Positions 52,262-63,543 of a DNA stretch of 64,000 nucleotides are shown here, piece after piece (within the stretch, counting starts at the first letter, position 1; each line of letters begins with the position of its first letter). Source of the DNA: Sialis fuliginosa (taxonomy: Eukaryota > Arthropoda > Insecta > Megaloptera > Sialidae). The DNA lies in the NCBI GenBank assembly GCA_961205875.1, contig OY540809.1, positions 16,690,267-16,754,266 on the forward strand, in the 5' to 3' direction. The notes beneath the pieces are model-generated. The model worked only from the letters and a program-made list of their open reading frames with translations. It had not been told where the DNA came from and did no database searches. A program made the position numbers and the translations under genes.

Positions 52262-53784
52262 AAGCGCTGTAACTCAAATACGACAAATCGTAGAAGGGTG
52301 ATATCTTATATTTAAGATTAATTTTTGGCTGGGAAGAAAACGTCCTATTTTTGAAAACGATCTTTCAACCGGATATGGATGTTTACCTACGTCGATTTTT
52401 TAATTTTTTGAATTACTCTGAAACAGTGCAAAATAGAGAAAAATGGTCAAGTTAAAAAATGTAGGTAATATCTATATCTATAATTTATGTTCTATTCATT
52501 TTTTCGTAAAAACGAATTTTTGAAAAAAAAATTAATTATAATTCAAATGGTTCATAACAGAGGAGAAATATCTGCCATGTGTGTCATGGGACTTTCTTAT
52601 ACGTATTACAGAGATTGAACAATGTGTGTATTTGCCGTAGGTAACATGGGACTTTCTTATACGTAATACTGAGAGTGAACTGTGTAGGTGAATCTAAATA
52701 ATTACATAAAAAAATTCTTTCTGGCTAAATCATAAATGTTGGAAAAAAATGTATGGGGAATAAATTATAGATAATAACATACTCGACATTATTTATCTAA
52801 AACATTTTTTTCTTATTTCAAAAATAATTCAAAAATCCAAAAATTTACAAGAGTTAACATCCGTTTTCAGTTATTACGTTAAAAAAAAATCACTTGTTAT
52901 ATAAATATAAAATTATTCATTTTGTTCTTTCTTGTTAGTTTGTTTTAAATGTTTTAATAAACAAAGAATCACGTATACAATTCACTGTTAGGTTAGGTTA
53001 GGTATATTAAAGTCCCGTGGTTCCCAAGGCAGATATTTTTTTATCGTTCTTGTAGTTATCCAAATTAAATTTTATATTAAAAGACATATTAATCAGACAC
53101 ACTGAGCACCATATTGAAAATGTTATCTTTAAAAATTAACAGGTTTTATCACGGTTTTATAAACACCAAATAATTAGACTACTATATTAATTTGGGTTTC
53201 TTTCTTGTGACGTCATCTGACAGCTACGCCAAATAGAGTGAAGTTAGTTGATATGTGCAGTGCCATATCTTCTTATAATTGTATCATGGTAAGGATGTAT
53301 AAAAAGTTTATTTTCTTTTTGAAGGGTTTCAATTTTGCCTGCGTTGTAATTGAGCCTTTAGATCATAGCACAAACCGAATAACAATGAAAGCTCGTGATG
53401 AAATAGCAGAACACATCGGACACAGTGAACCAAAAATAATATCAGATGAAAATGTATCGCTTTTAGCAAGACAGTTAGCGCTTCACGCAAACGTAAGTAT
53501 ATACATTAAATCATATTCAAACAATGTTAAAATAAAATCCTTATTTATTTTAGTTGGCATCGTTGATATCCTGTTCATTGAAATCAGGAAGTGGACATAA
53601 TCCGTATGCTTCAAACTGGTTGGAACGTTTACGTCATATTAAACGATTACGCAGTAAAGTATTACAAGAGATATCAGAACTCAAAGAAAAGGGATCAAAT
53701 GGAAATATGTCTGTTGAAATTGATATTTTATCTAAAAGATCGTCACAGACTCTGCATATGGATGATTTTACTGAATATACTTAG
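45368..53784 (+). CDS. TSC2: Tuberin (TSC2), Rheb GTPase-activating protein
   Basis: 22 exons: 45368-45434, 45499-45632, 45704-45952, 46013-46149, 46214-46391, 46452-46652, 46792-46933, 46996-47138, 47260-47432, 47499-48205, 48318-48439, 48548-48714, 48803-48969, 49038-49234, 49290-49576, 49637-49819, 49909-50182, 50239-50479, 50535-51647, 51706-51908, 53325-53492 and 53554-53784. Phases close throughout, giving 1827 residues (human 1807). The N-terminal part is HEAT-type and binds TSC1. The C-terminal Rap/Ran-GAP domain (about residues 1540-1760) has its Asn thumb at about residue 1675 (HIGNDFV). An Akt-type site RDRGHT, Thr about 1502, matches the human Thr1462 site. TSC2 turns off Rheb and thereby TORC1 on lysosomes; the fly orthologue is gigas. 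Exon 17 has an alternative in-frame acceptor 18 bases upstream (49891). Confidence 0.97.
52130..52785 (+). repeat. dispersed repeat in TSC2 intron 20
   Basis: A copy of the family also present at 3265-3560 (inverted) and 57260-57565. Shared stretches include gaaacagtgc, a tagagaaaaatg block, gtgtcatggga and tttctggctaaatcataaat. Within it is a perfect TCTG microsatellite at 52223-52261. Internal direct repeats of catgggactttcttatacgt occur at 52586 and 52647. It is non-coding. Confidence 0.65.
52223..52261 (+). repeat. TCTG microsatellite
   Basis: About ten uninterrupted tetranucleotide units of TGTC/TCTG lie in TSC2 intron 20. They are probably the expanded tail region of the surrounding repeat. 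Confidence 0.9.
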
Positions 53785-54418
53785 TTTTTAAAAATGTATT
53801 TTATAATTACTGTCTTTAAATCGTTTATTTTTTGTTTGCTTTTAAATATATGAATAAATGTATATAAAATGATTATGTTCTAACTTTTATTAAAGTTTGC
53901 AAAAAATGGTTTTTGCAAATTATTTCATATAATTGGTGATTATACATCAAATATCAAATAACAGTATTTTAGAACAGCAAATTAGAATTCCGAAACAAAA
54001 CTTTGAAGTTAGTGAAGGAGATTTGATCATGATGTTAAATGTTTATTACATACTCGAAAAGAGTAATTATGTTAAAGATTTTTGTCATAGGAACTTTTTT
54101 AAATGTGTTGTTGAAATACATTGGAACATCTACTGTATTTATTCCCATAATACAAATACATACATATTAATATAAATTGTGTAACATAACAGTACAAAAC
54201 AAGTATACAAAAAAATACTATCACAACTGCTCAAAATAAATTTTAATTTTTCTAGCCGCTGCCTTTATAGTAATGCAAAAAACTTACTAAAATATTGGAA
54301 TGAGCTTTATGTTACATACAATTTATTTGCACCAGTGCAGTGCCTATATAGCTCTTTGGATGCATTTAAATTTTAAATCAATCGGTTCTTTATAATAATA
54401 ATCTTATATTATCTATAT
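53785..54418. other. TSC2 3' region
   Basis: AT-rich 3' UTR and spacer with polyadenylation-like signals (for example tgaataaatg near 53851). The short frame at 53933-54175 has no recognisable features. Confidence 0.4.
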
Positions 54419-54642
54419 CAGTGGTTCTTAAACTAGGGTCCGTGGACTCCCAAGAGTCCACTCAAACTTTTGCCAGGGCTCCGTAAAACATGTTGCGCAT
54501 AAGTTAAAGTATTTTTACATTTCTATTTACCAGTAATTAATTAGTATCTAACAACCTTATTTGTTTTTCTATCCGGGGGAAGGGGGTTCCCTGAAAAATA
54601 ATTGTTCAAAAGGGGGTCTCTATATAAGTTTAAGAACCACTG
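54419..54642. mobile_element. hAT MITE, 224 bp
   Basis: Ends CAGTGGTTCTTAAAC and GTTTAAGAACCACTG are exact inverses, with an exact 8-bp target duplication ATCTATAT at 54411-54418 and 54643-54650. The end sequence is typical of hAT elements. It has no coding capacity. Confidence 0.95.
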
Positions 54643-54650
54643 ATCTATAT

Positions 54651-57259
54651 ATTATATTAATATTAATATAATATGTGACCATCGAAAATAGTCGTACGTT
54701 TTTTTTAGTATTTATTATGAAAGGAGGTTAATGAAACTTATATCATTTGAAAGGTATTGTGCACAAAAAAAAATCATGTGTGTATATTGCCGTTAAGGCA
54801 GGTAAAATAAAGTTAACATTCATACATGATTTCCCCTCTCATGGTTTATAGCATAGCAATGATAGCAATACTCCTAGCACCACCAAGCGGCAAAAATAAT
54901 TAGTTTTGAGTTTCTGTCAAACGTAGATAATGCGTATAGAGATTTCAATTCGCATTCAATTACAGTATCTTTATTTGAAAATTTTTGTTGCAAAAGCAGG
55001 TTAGGTTAGGTACTGTGCCATAAATATGCACAAAAAAATGTGTGTATGTTGCCGTTAAGGCAGGTAAAATATTGGTCGAATTTCGATCATAGGCGATACT
55101 AGTTATATATGTATAATACTTCATATTATAATATTATTAATATTTTTTTCAAATATTCAATGGTTCTTTAAATGCCCTATTCTGTATATCTACATTTGTT
55201 TTCACATATGATATGTAAACTGTGCTCATAGTAATTAATTATTTACATACGTGTTCGATTAAAAGAGGTTTTACTGTATACGTAATAAAATCCGGAAACA
55301 ACTTCAAGAAATTTCACACAGTTTTTTTAAGACATAAAGCCAAATTATTGTCACATAATTTATAGAATCACAAAAGAAAATTGAATTTTTAAATGAAGGT
55401 CATTTTATTAACGATGAGATTTCTACAGTACGAAAAAAATAATTATATTTGCTATTTAAAATACAAAATCTAATTAAATATTAAATTGTTCGTAAAGCCC
55501 CCCCCCCCTCTTCATAAAATTGTTTAAACGCTTCTGAATGTTAAAACTTAACATATTACTAATGATACTACGTAAACACTGTTTGCATATTTTTAGCATG
55601 TCGAATTTCCTTGATATTTTATTTCAATTATATCCATGATGTAAATTTTGGCTTCAATATTGTTTATTTAATAACATTGACTCTGTTCATTTATTCAAAA
55701 TAACATTTTAGTGCTCTTAAATGTATATTTATTTTTTAACTAATGCTTTTCATTAATTTAAAGAATAAATAGAATCTAAATAGTACAGTAAAAAAAATAA
55801 TGGGCCTGAAATCAGGTAAGTTCGTCACTGTTGATTGTTAATCAAAACGTCGAGGGTTCGAGTCTGGCTTGTTGCATAGACAGATTCAATAACAAAACAA
55901 GGTCGCAGTGAATCACAAACGTGCGGGGATTTCGATTTCATTTTGGACCACTTTCGATCACGTTTTCACGCAGATGAGCAACTTTCGATTATAATTTTTG
56001 CATTTCACGGTCATATAAACATGTCATCAATTAAATATATAAACTATTTCTGTGTGTTTTAACAATTAATATTAGGTTGTCATTGTACAAAAACACGATT
56101 ACAATTTATATATACGAAAATATTTAATGATCTCTGACCTCATCTGAATCCAAAACCATTATTTGAATAAAATCAATTAATTTTTAATTAAAGAGAAATT
56201 TATATTACCATTTTTTAATTCGGTACGAAATGCATTATCAAATTTTGACCTTCGACTTATGTTTTTTTAAATTCATTATATAGGCTTAAATAAATCAATA
56301 AAAAATTATACGCATAATTAGAGATGTTTTTTACTTTCTTATACCTATGTAAAATAATTGTACACTGCTTGTCAAAATTAGTGGAACACTTTTTCAATGT
56401 AACACAATTTTGTTAAAAAATGTTATATTAATATGAAAATTCAGAGAAATCATTAATGCGACTTTATTTCAAAGCCTAAAGCGTTACAGCTTTGTCCGTT
56501 CGTCAATACGGGGTGTGCAACTCTTAGAGCGGTGAAAAATGGATAGTCGCATTTTCAAGTATTGAAAAAAAGTTAAAAAACGGATTATTCCAAAATAAAA
56601 CTAAAATTTACAATAATTATTATTTGTATAATTTATTTGCTCTCTAAAGGCACTATCTTATTAATTTTAATATCATTTTATTCTATTTACCTTTTGGTAT
56701 CATCCCCTAAGTTTAAGTCAGAAAAAAATAGGAAGATTTCAAACAAATTTTTTAAAACTTCATAATTTGTTAGAAACAATCACAATTAACAATTTCAATA
56801 AAATCCAGTTATTTTTAATCACGTTTCTACCCTTTACTACTCCGACCCTATTATATTACATTTAATTCGAAGGACATCGGTAAAGATAAAATTATGAAAT
56901 TTGCAAAATGGGTAATAAACTCTGTTTACAACGGTACCGTATGTTAAAAAACGTAAATAAATTATAAGGGAAGGCATCATCCCTTAAATACTATACCGCC
57001 CCAATAGTAGGATAGAAGATATAAAAAAATCAATGAAAGCGGTTATTTAAAAAATTTTATGCACCAAATTCGCCCCTATGGATCTAACTACCCTACATTG
57101 AAAAAATATCCACTTTTTTTAAAACATCATATCTAGATTTTCACCCGATTTTTTTCCATCCTTTTGTAAAATAAAAGACGCGCATTTGGACTTTCATCAC
57201 CGGTAAAATTAAAACAATACACTTTCAGAAACGTATCCGATCGTTAATTTGAGCCAAAC
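54651..57259. other. gene-poor AT-rich region with repeat fragments
   Basis: Contains a direct repeat of tgccgttaaggcaggtaaaa (54788 and 55048), a short C-run near 55500, and a Tc1-like end (ctgcttgtcaaaattagtgg at 56366). No protein-coding gene was recognised. Confidence 0.45.
55801..55873 (+). repeat. tRNA-like (Asn-type) SINE or pseudogene remnant
   Basis: A possible anticodon arm ttga-ttgttaa-tcaa (anticodon GTT) is followed by a strong B-box, gggttcgagtc. The D-arm and acceptor stem do not fold convincingly, so this is not called as a functional tRNA. Confidence 0.35.
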
Positions 57260-57565
57260 TTGTAAATAACTATAGTCACTTTAAAACAGTGCGAATTAGA
57301 GAAAAATGTCCAAGTAGGTAATATTATTATCTATAATTTATTTTCTATTTATTTTTTCAAAGAAACAAATTTTTGAAAAAAAATTGTTTTTTACATTTCA
57401 AGTGAAGAAATATCGGCCATGAGTGTCATGGGATTTTTTTGTACGTAATACTTAGAGTGAACAGTGTGGGTGATTCTAATTAATTATGTAAAAAAAAATC
57501 TTTCTGGCTAAATCATAAATGTCGGAAAAAATGTAAGCATAAATTATAGATAATAATATATAACA
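57260..57565 (+). repeat. third copy of the 52130-type repeat
   Basis: Shares aacagtgcgaattagagaaa-like, gtgtcatggga, gtacgtaatac and tttctggctaaatcataaat stretches with 52411-52780, in the same orientation. It abuts the Penelope-like element. Confidence 0.6.
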
Positions 57566-57632
57566 AACAACAGACAAAAACTATGGTTATGACTTATCAA
57601 ATACAAATCCCCTAACCATAAAAATTGTAAGA

Positions 57633-57686
57633 GTTTAGACTTACACGTGTTTCAATAGCAATGCTATCATCATCAGAGTCTTAAAG
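57633..57686 (-). ncRNA. hammerhead-ribozyme-like motif of the Penelope-like element
   Basis: Reading the minus strand: stem I strand AAGACT, core CTGATGA (57676-57670), stem II GATAGC-att-GCTATT, GAAA (57653-57650), a minimal stem III CAC/GTG, then T-A at the expected cleavage position and AGTCT closing stem I. This is a type I hammerhead with a very short stem III, the form described for Penelope-like retroelements. The one flaw is an extra U between the core and stem II. It lies downstream of the reverse transcriptase ORF on the same strand, as expected for the element's repeat. Confidence 0.6.
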
Positions 57687-57790
57687 ACACTAACTTAAAA
57701 CTAAATACTACGACTATTTATATACCTTAGAAACTACTGGACCGGAACTTATCCTGGAACGGGTAACGTTGACCGTATTGGTCTGAGTCA

Positions 57791-59398
57791 TTACTTTAAT
57801 AAGGTGAAAAGGTTGGACCATAGGGGTCCATTGTCGGAATTAAATACCTTACCCTTATTTTTGAAAATCTCCATACTTTCATAACAATCTAAATCTTTAC
57901 TGTTAGAAACCGCTTTCAACAGATTAAGATCCTGAACTCTGTGGTGATTTTCAAACATATGAGTAGCTACACTAGACTTATTTAATCTTAAATGTTTTAC
58001 ATCGGCTATATGTTCTTTAAATCTTACATTGATGGCTCTTCTACTCTGACCAATGTAAAATTTATCACAATCTTTACAATTTATTTTGTAGATTCCTGAT
58101 TTGTCCGTAGGTTCATCCTTGTCTTTAGGGTTGCCTAACAAATTTTTGATACTATTATTAGAACTATAGACTATTTTAAAGTCCATCTGACTAAAAATTT
58201 TTGAAAGACCTTTGGTGTATCTTGGAAAATAAGGAATCTTTACATATTTATGTTTTATATCTTCTTTCAGACTAAGAGTTGTAATCTTATTTATATTAGA
58301 TCTTAATTTCTGTTTTCTGATAAGGTTAAAAATTATATCTTTAGAGAAATCATTGAATATTGCCGTGTCTAAAATATAATTTAATTCTTTTTTATAATTT
58401 TCTACTGACAGTGGGAAATTGACTAACCTATAAACCATTGAATTAAAGGCTGCCAGTTTGTGTTGCATACAATGATTTGACTTATTAGATATAAATCTCT
58501 TAGTTGAGGTATTTTTTCTATATATATCCACTTCTAATTTATTATCCTTTCTGATAACTAATGTATCAAGGAAAGGTAATTTGCCATTCGTTTCTAATTC
58601 ATGGGTGAATTTTATGCTATTAAATTTGGAATTTAGAGAATCTAAAAAAGTTTCTATACTACATTTGTTTAAATCAAAAACTGCAAAAATATCGTCTACA
58701 TATCTAATCCATACTCTTGGAAAGTAATTTAGTTCTTTACTGAGATCACATTCAAATTTACCCATAAATAGATTGGCAATATAAGGTGATAAACTGTTAC
58801 CCATTGCTGTACCGTCTAACTGTTGGTAATATTTATTATTAATTTTGAAATAATTTTGTTTTAAACATAGGTTGGTGAGTTTCAAATATTCGTTAATATG
58901 TTCACTCTCCAAATTATTTTCAATCAGCAAATCTCTCAGATATGTTAAAGTAGTATCCAGGGGGATACTTGGAAACAATGCCGAAACGTCGAAAGAAACT
59001 AATATTTCATGTTCTTCTAATTCAATATTTTTAATTTTGTTAATGAATTCATAGGAATTCTTTACTGAGAAATTTTCTGGTTGTTTCTCTAAATTGCTAA
59101 ATTCATAATTTAACCATTTAGAGATTAAATATGTTGGAGAGTTTATTCCTGATACAATGGGTCTCATATTTTTACCATCTTTATGTATTTTTGGTAAGCA
59201 ATACATTTTAGAAATATTAGGGTTAGACACTGTTAATTTTGATTTCAACTTTTTGTCTAAAATATGTGTACACTCTAATAAACCTGCTTTTGTATTTTTA
59301 ATCATTTTAGGTAGCGGATTTTTGTGGATTTCGTCATAAGGACCTGTATTTAGCATATTTTCCACTCTTTCAAAGTAATCCGTTTTGTGTAACAGTGT
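57791..59398 (-). CDS. Penelope-like element reverse transcriptase with GIY-YIG endonuclease (5'-truncated)
   Basis: The frame from the internal Met at 59365 gives 524 residues and stays open upstream to 59398. RT motif A is VSFDVSALFPSIP (Asp126), the catalytic box is RYVDDIF (Asp224, Asp225), and the C-terminus carries a GIY-YIG nuclease (GIY at 424-426, YIG at 437-439). A CxxC (CKDC) precedes the YIG. All expected catalytic residues are present and the frame is uninterrupted, suggesting recent insertion. The N-terminal part usually found in these proteins (about 200-300 residues) is missing; the element stops abruptly at 59398, where a cagtggcgtag-type transposon end begins. Penelope-like elements copy themselves by target-primed reverse transcription. 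Confidence 0.93.
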   Translation of the reverse strand, partial: TLLHKTDYFERVENMLNTGPYDEIHKNPLPKMIKNTKAGLLECTHILDKKLKSKLTVSNPNISKMYCLPKIHKDGKNMRPIVSGINSPTYLISKWLNYEFSNLEKQPENFSVKNSYEFINKIKNIELEEHEILVSFDVSALFPSIPLDTTLTYLRDLLIENNLESEHINEYLKLTNLCLKQNYFKINNKYYQQLDGTAMGNSLSPYIANLFMGKFECDLSKELNYFPRVWIRYVDDIFAVFDLNKCSIETFLDSLNSKFNSIKFTHELETNGKLPFLDTLVIRKDNKLEVDIYRKNTSTKRFISNKSNHCMQHKLAAFNSMVYRLVNFPLSVENYKKELNYILDTAIFNDFSKDIIFNLIRKQKLRSNINKITTLSLKEDIKHKYVKIPYFPRYTKGLSKIFSQMDFKIVYSSNNSIKNLLGNPKDKDEPTDKSGIYKINCKDCDKFYIGQSRRAINVRFKEHIADVKHLRLNKSSVATHMFENHHRVQDLNLLKAVSNSKDLDCYESMEIFKNKGKVFNSDNGPLWSNLFTLLK

Positions 59399-59401
59399 CT
59401 A

Positions 59402-60647
59402 ACCCCCGTTCCTACGCCACTGCTCCCATTGCAGATATTTTACGTATAGGTACTTATATATTTATTACAGATTAAATATAGTTTTATAGTTAGTTTAGTA
59501 AGAAAATATTTGATTAGAAGTATTTGGTGTAAGTATTTAATGAAGTAGATAATTAAAATAAGTTGTGTTTGCAAATAACTGCTGTGTTTACTTAGATCTA
59601 AAAATAAAGATGCAAGGAATGACTCACAAAAACACGGAAGCTTGGATATTTACGCCAATATAAGTTGTTGAATAATTAATTATTAATATTTTTATCAAAT
59701 GTTGATTTTTGTCTGTGTATATTTGATACTACAATTTTAAACTTTTAATCAACCTGAATTTCGTTGATATCTGCGGATATACATATTTGTTAACTCCATG
59801 ATTAATGTTTATATTTTGTTAAAAAAATTAAAATTTAATTTAAACTAACAATAAGATAATTTTTTTGAAGACATGGATACATGGATCGAGCATCTGACTT
59901 GAAAACAGAACCGTGTCAAAAGGAAGAGATAGAAAATGGTTTAGGATATACTTGTCCTTACTTAAACAGGAGTGTCTATTTCATTCTTATTAGAAAAAGA
60001 GATAGATGTATCCCAAACGCCACCGCATCTCTCTCACTGTTTTGAAGAAATATGTTAATACAGAATGCGCGGTTCATACTCTATATATGTAATAGATCTA
60101 AAAATCTATTACTAAATCTAAAAACACGAAATTTTAGTAATATTTCATTTATGAAAGTTAATAGCTTTGTCTACTGAACGACTTACCTACCAATGTTATT
60201 TATATTAAACGAAGGTTACAAATGCAATTGACATATTTTCAGTTTATTGAAGTGGGTTTTTTTTTTGCAGAAAAAAAATACAAAAAGTACATAGAAAATG
60301 AACAAAATTCTAAACTTGTGATTTTTAATAATACCAGAAAAATAATTATGTTGTATGTAAGTACATATGTACGTATATAGTTAAACTCTCAAGTTGTCAT
60401 TAGCTTGAAACGTTGATTAATATGTTTACACCTTCTTCTATAAATTTTTGTTGCTAAGTTGTGAGAAAACGAATAAAATTTTGTCAGGTATTTTGTATTT
60501 TTAAAAGATATTATAGATGATAATATCAGTGGCGCCGGAACCAATTTTTTCTGGGGGGGGGGGGGGTAAAACCTCAAAAATTAAGCTGACCTAACTTTAC
60601 TTGGCGTTCTTTTTTATTATTATTTGTTTAAAAAATAAATAGAAATA
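59402..60647. other. intergenic repeat-bearing region
   Basis: Begins with a transposon end (tacgccactg, inverted, at 59413) and later shows cagtggcgccggaacc (60527) followed by a G run. The G run pairs with cccactgaaaaattgggggg near 61000, suggesting another element with CAGTGGCG ends at about 60527-61005. No host gene is seen. Confidence 0.45.
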
Positions 60648-60799
60648 CAGTAGAACCTCGTTAGTACCTACGTTTTTAAAGGGACTGAGGGAAAACACGT
60701 ACTAACGAAATATTTAAACATGGGTCTTATGGAAGAATGCCGGGACCTAAAAAAATAAAAAAACGTACTTAAGCAAAACGTACTAACGAGGTTTCACTG
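60648..60799. mobile_element. pogo/Tigger-type MITE, 152 bp
   Basis: Ends CAGTAGAACCTCGTTAGTA and GTACTAACGAGGTTTCACTG are near-inverse and flanked by TA. The CAGTARAACCTCGTTA end is characteristic of pogo-group Tc1/mariner elements. It is non-coding. Confidence 0.85.
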
Positions 60800-61029
60800 T
60801 ACTCACTTTTTATTTTTATTTTTCTCTGACTAGACTCGTGGTTACATTTTATAATTTGTTTGTGAGCTTTAACATCAGTTTACAAAAATTGAAAAATTTT
60901 TAAGAGTAAAAAAATTATAGAAAACAGATTTTTATAATTGAACGTCGCTCTAAAAAACAGGATCAAAATTTTGAGGAGGAAGAAAGTAGTCATTGCCCTC
61001 CCACTGAAAAATTGGGGGGGGGGCAGTCT

Positions 61030-62161
61030 GTTTGATTTTTGTAAAAATAGTCGATTTTGAAATTACCGCCAAATATTTTGGTTTCAACCAAAATACTTCC
61101 GGTATAGGTCATTTTATTCTATTTTTTATGTAGTTTCCAAATATTTATACATTTTTTAATTTGGTCAAAAACTTTTAAAGTTACACTTTTATTTTCCAAA
61201 AAACGCTATATTCACACCATTAAAACTTTTTCTCTATACTCCAAATTGCACCAAATTTTGGCAAAAGTTTCCGTTCTTTATCCTTAAAACAACCCACGAA
61301 AAACATTTTTTCATATTGAGCTCCTAAGTGAGATATAATTTTCATAAAACACCTAATTACTCGTGTATTAAAGTTTAATTTACAGGAATTTTTAGTGTTT
61401 CTGAAATATCGGGGCTCCTGATAATCGAATAAAAAATATATCATTTAATTCGTTATAAAATTCCCTACAAATCTACATAAGTTTATTTTTTTTAGATTAA
61501 TTACAAAACCTATAAAAAAAATAAAAGCCGAGCGAGCGCAAACGAGCCAGTCTTAAAAATCAGTAGATATTAAACAACGAAGTTATGAGACACTATTTAT
61601 TACATTTAAAGTTGTTCTTATATAAATACGAAATCGATGTACAAAGTTTTTATTTATTTGTAGGTTTTGTAATTAATCTAAAAAAATTAAACTTATGTAG
61701 ATTTGTAGGGAATTTCATAACGAATTAAATGGTATATTTTTTATTCGATTATCAGGAGCCCCGATATTTCAGAAACACTAAAAATTCCTGTAAATTCTTA
61801 ACTTTAATACACGAGTAATTAGGTGTTTTATGAAAATTATATCTCACTTATGAGCTCAATATGAAAAAATGTTTTTCGTGGGTTGTTTTAAGGATAAAGA
61901 ACGGAAACTTTTGCCAAAATTTGGTGCAATTTGGAGTATAGAGAAAAAAGTTTTAATGGTATGAATATAGCGTTTTTTGGAAAATAAGACATCTTAATAC
62001 AAGTGTAACTTTAAAAGTTTTTGACCAAATTAAAAAATGTATAAATATTTGGAAACTACATAAAAAATAGAATAAAATGACCTATACCGGAAGTATTTTG
62101 GTTGAAACCAAAATATTTGGCGGCAATTTCAAAATCGACTATTTTTACAAAAAATCAAACT
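61030..62161. mobile_element. foldback element with ~485-bp arms
   Basis: The left arm (about 61030-61511) and right arm (about 61665-62161) are inverted copies with few mismatches, sharing for example aatttggtgcaatttggagt and tcgaataaaaaatat. A spacer of about 150 bp (61514-61662) separates them. The arms show no coding sequence; the frame at 61220-61444 is a by-product of the repeat. RNA from this locus would form a hairpin of about 480 bp. Confidence 0.85.
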
Positions 62162-62488
62162 TAATGTTTTGGTACCGCATTTGTCCAAAATTGAATATTC
62201 GGGTCTGAAACCGATTTCAAATTAAAGATCAACAAAAAATGAAGAAAATGAGCCCTATAACATGCATAATAAGGGACATTTTGAAAAATAAGGTACTATC
62301 GAAAAAAGTCTAATTTCGCTCGATTTCAAAAGTTTAAAAAATCGTAATTCGGCCAAAAAAGGGGACGGAGGGAAAAAATTTTGGGAAACATGTTTTTTTG
62401 ATATGTACTTTGAGAAAAAAAGTTGGGAGCAAAATCGGTGACATACGTGCGCCCTGTTTTTTAAAAAACTACTGGAAATGCTCATATA

Positions 62489-63142
62489 CAGGATGGGGCA
62501 ATAGTGTGTGATATATATTGTTGAATATTGTTGAATTTTGTTCTTTTTGCTCAATAAATCAAAAATGGTAACAAATAACCATAAAGATGTATAAACAAAA
62601 AATGTTCGTTATGTAATTTTACATAACATCGTTAAAAAATATATAGGGTGTTCCATTTGAAATAGTTGATAAAAATAACTTTGAAGTTCTCAAAATTTGA
62701 AAATTAATTTTGAACACCCTTTACATGGTGGCTCTAAGATATTTTAACAAAAGCACCCACCAACCTCCTACAATAAGGTCCATATTTAATTTCGTCTTTA
62801 AAGATGCTGACGCGGAAGTGGTGAATTTTTAAGTGGAGTAATGTAAACATCAATTTTTTTGAAAAAAATACTATTACGTCTAAACCGGACATCAGATGGG
62901 GCTAATATTTTCGATATGAATAAACATCCCAAGAGAAGTTTTAAATATGCAAAAATAATCAGGGCATTCCATTTAAAAAAAATTACCTTAAGCGTGCCAC
63001 ACTTTTTTGTAGCACCCTGTATATTTGAAAATAATTTCTATGTATGCGCATTTACCCACAGTTTACATCTGTATTAGAAAGATTTTTTTATCTGTTATGG
63101 TCTATGAGTTATCGAACTTCCACACACTATTGCCCCACCCTG
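62489..63142. mobile_element. TA-flanked MITE, 654 bp
   Basis: Ends CAGGATGGGGCAATAGTGTG and the inverse CAGGGTGGGGCAATAGTGTG match at 19 of 20 bases and are flanked by TATA/TA. A second pair (atagggtgttccatttgaaa at 62642 and gtagcaccctgtatat at 63009) suggests another element nested inside. No transposase was recognised. Confidence 0.75.
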
Positions 63143-63371
63143 TATATAAAAAAAACACATTTCATTGTTTCATCTTGTACAAAAACAATAAACGACAATG
63201 ATATTAACAGTTTACCAGCTATAACAAGATTGCAAATCTAATCTAAAATATTGATTTTGCCTAGGAATATCAATGTTGTTTAGCCAATGAACTGATTAAT
63301 TTGTTATTCTTTGCCCACGAGCCGAAGGGGGGGGGGGCAACCAAAATATATAATTATGTATGAATCTTGGC

Positions 63372-63543
63372 TTCTGGGTGTAAGCCGCGTCGATTTGGTC
63401 GTGTTATCGGCCAACGTTTCGTCACACATTGTAGTGGAAATCTTCAGAGTTCACTTTTAGAAGAGCCCTGAAGATGTTAACTGCAATGTGTAACGAAACG
63501 TTGGCCGATAACACGGCCAAATCGACGTAGCTTACACCCAGAT
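63372..63543. repeat. palindrome containing hammerhead-like motifs
   Basis: The left arm starting ctgggtgtaagccgcgtcga is repeated inverted on the right, ending tcgacgtagcttacacccag. The arms meet near 63450. Each arm carries an inverse-oriented aacgaaacgttggccgataa or close variant. It looks like two opposed terminal repeats of Penelope-like elements. Confidence 0.7.
63463..63508 (+). ncRNA. hammerhead-ribozyme-like motif
   Basis: Plus strand: GCC (stem I), core CTGAAGA (63468-63474), stem II GTTA...TAAC around a loop, GAAA (63495-63498), a two-base stem III CG, UU at the cleavage position and GGC closing stem I. The order fits the minimal hammerheads of Penelope-like elements. The inverted arm (63390-63450, minus) keeps the cores but its stem I no longer pairs. 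Stems I and III are very short, so activity as a monomer is doubtful. Confidence 0.5.

Noticed and set aside
52985..53005. TTAGG-like telomeric repeat (ggttaggttagg)
   Set aside because: There are only two to three units, with a similar short run near 55002; too short to indicate telomeric insertion.
55801..55873. Functional tRNA-Asn
   Set aside because: The anticodon arm and B-box are plausible but the acceptor stem and D-arm do not fold, so a SINE or pseudogene remnant is more likely.
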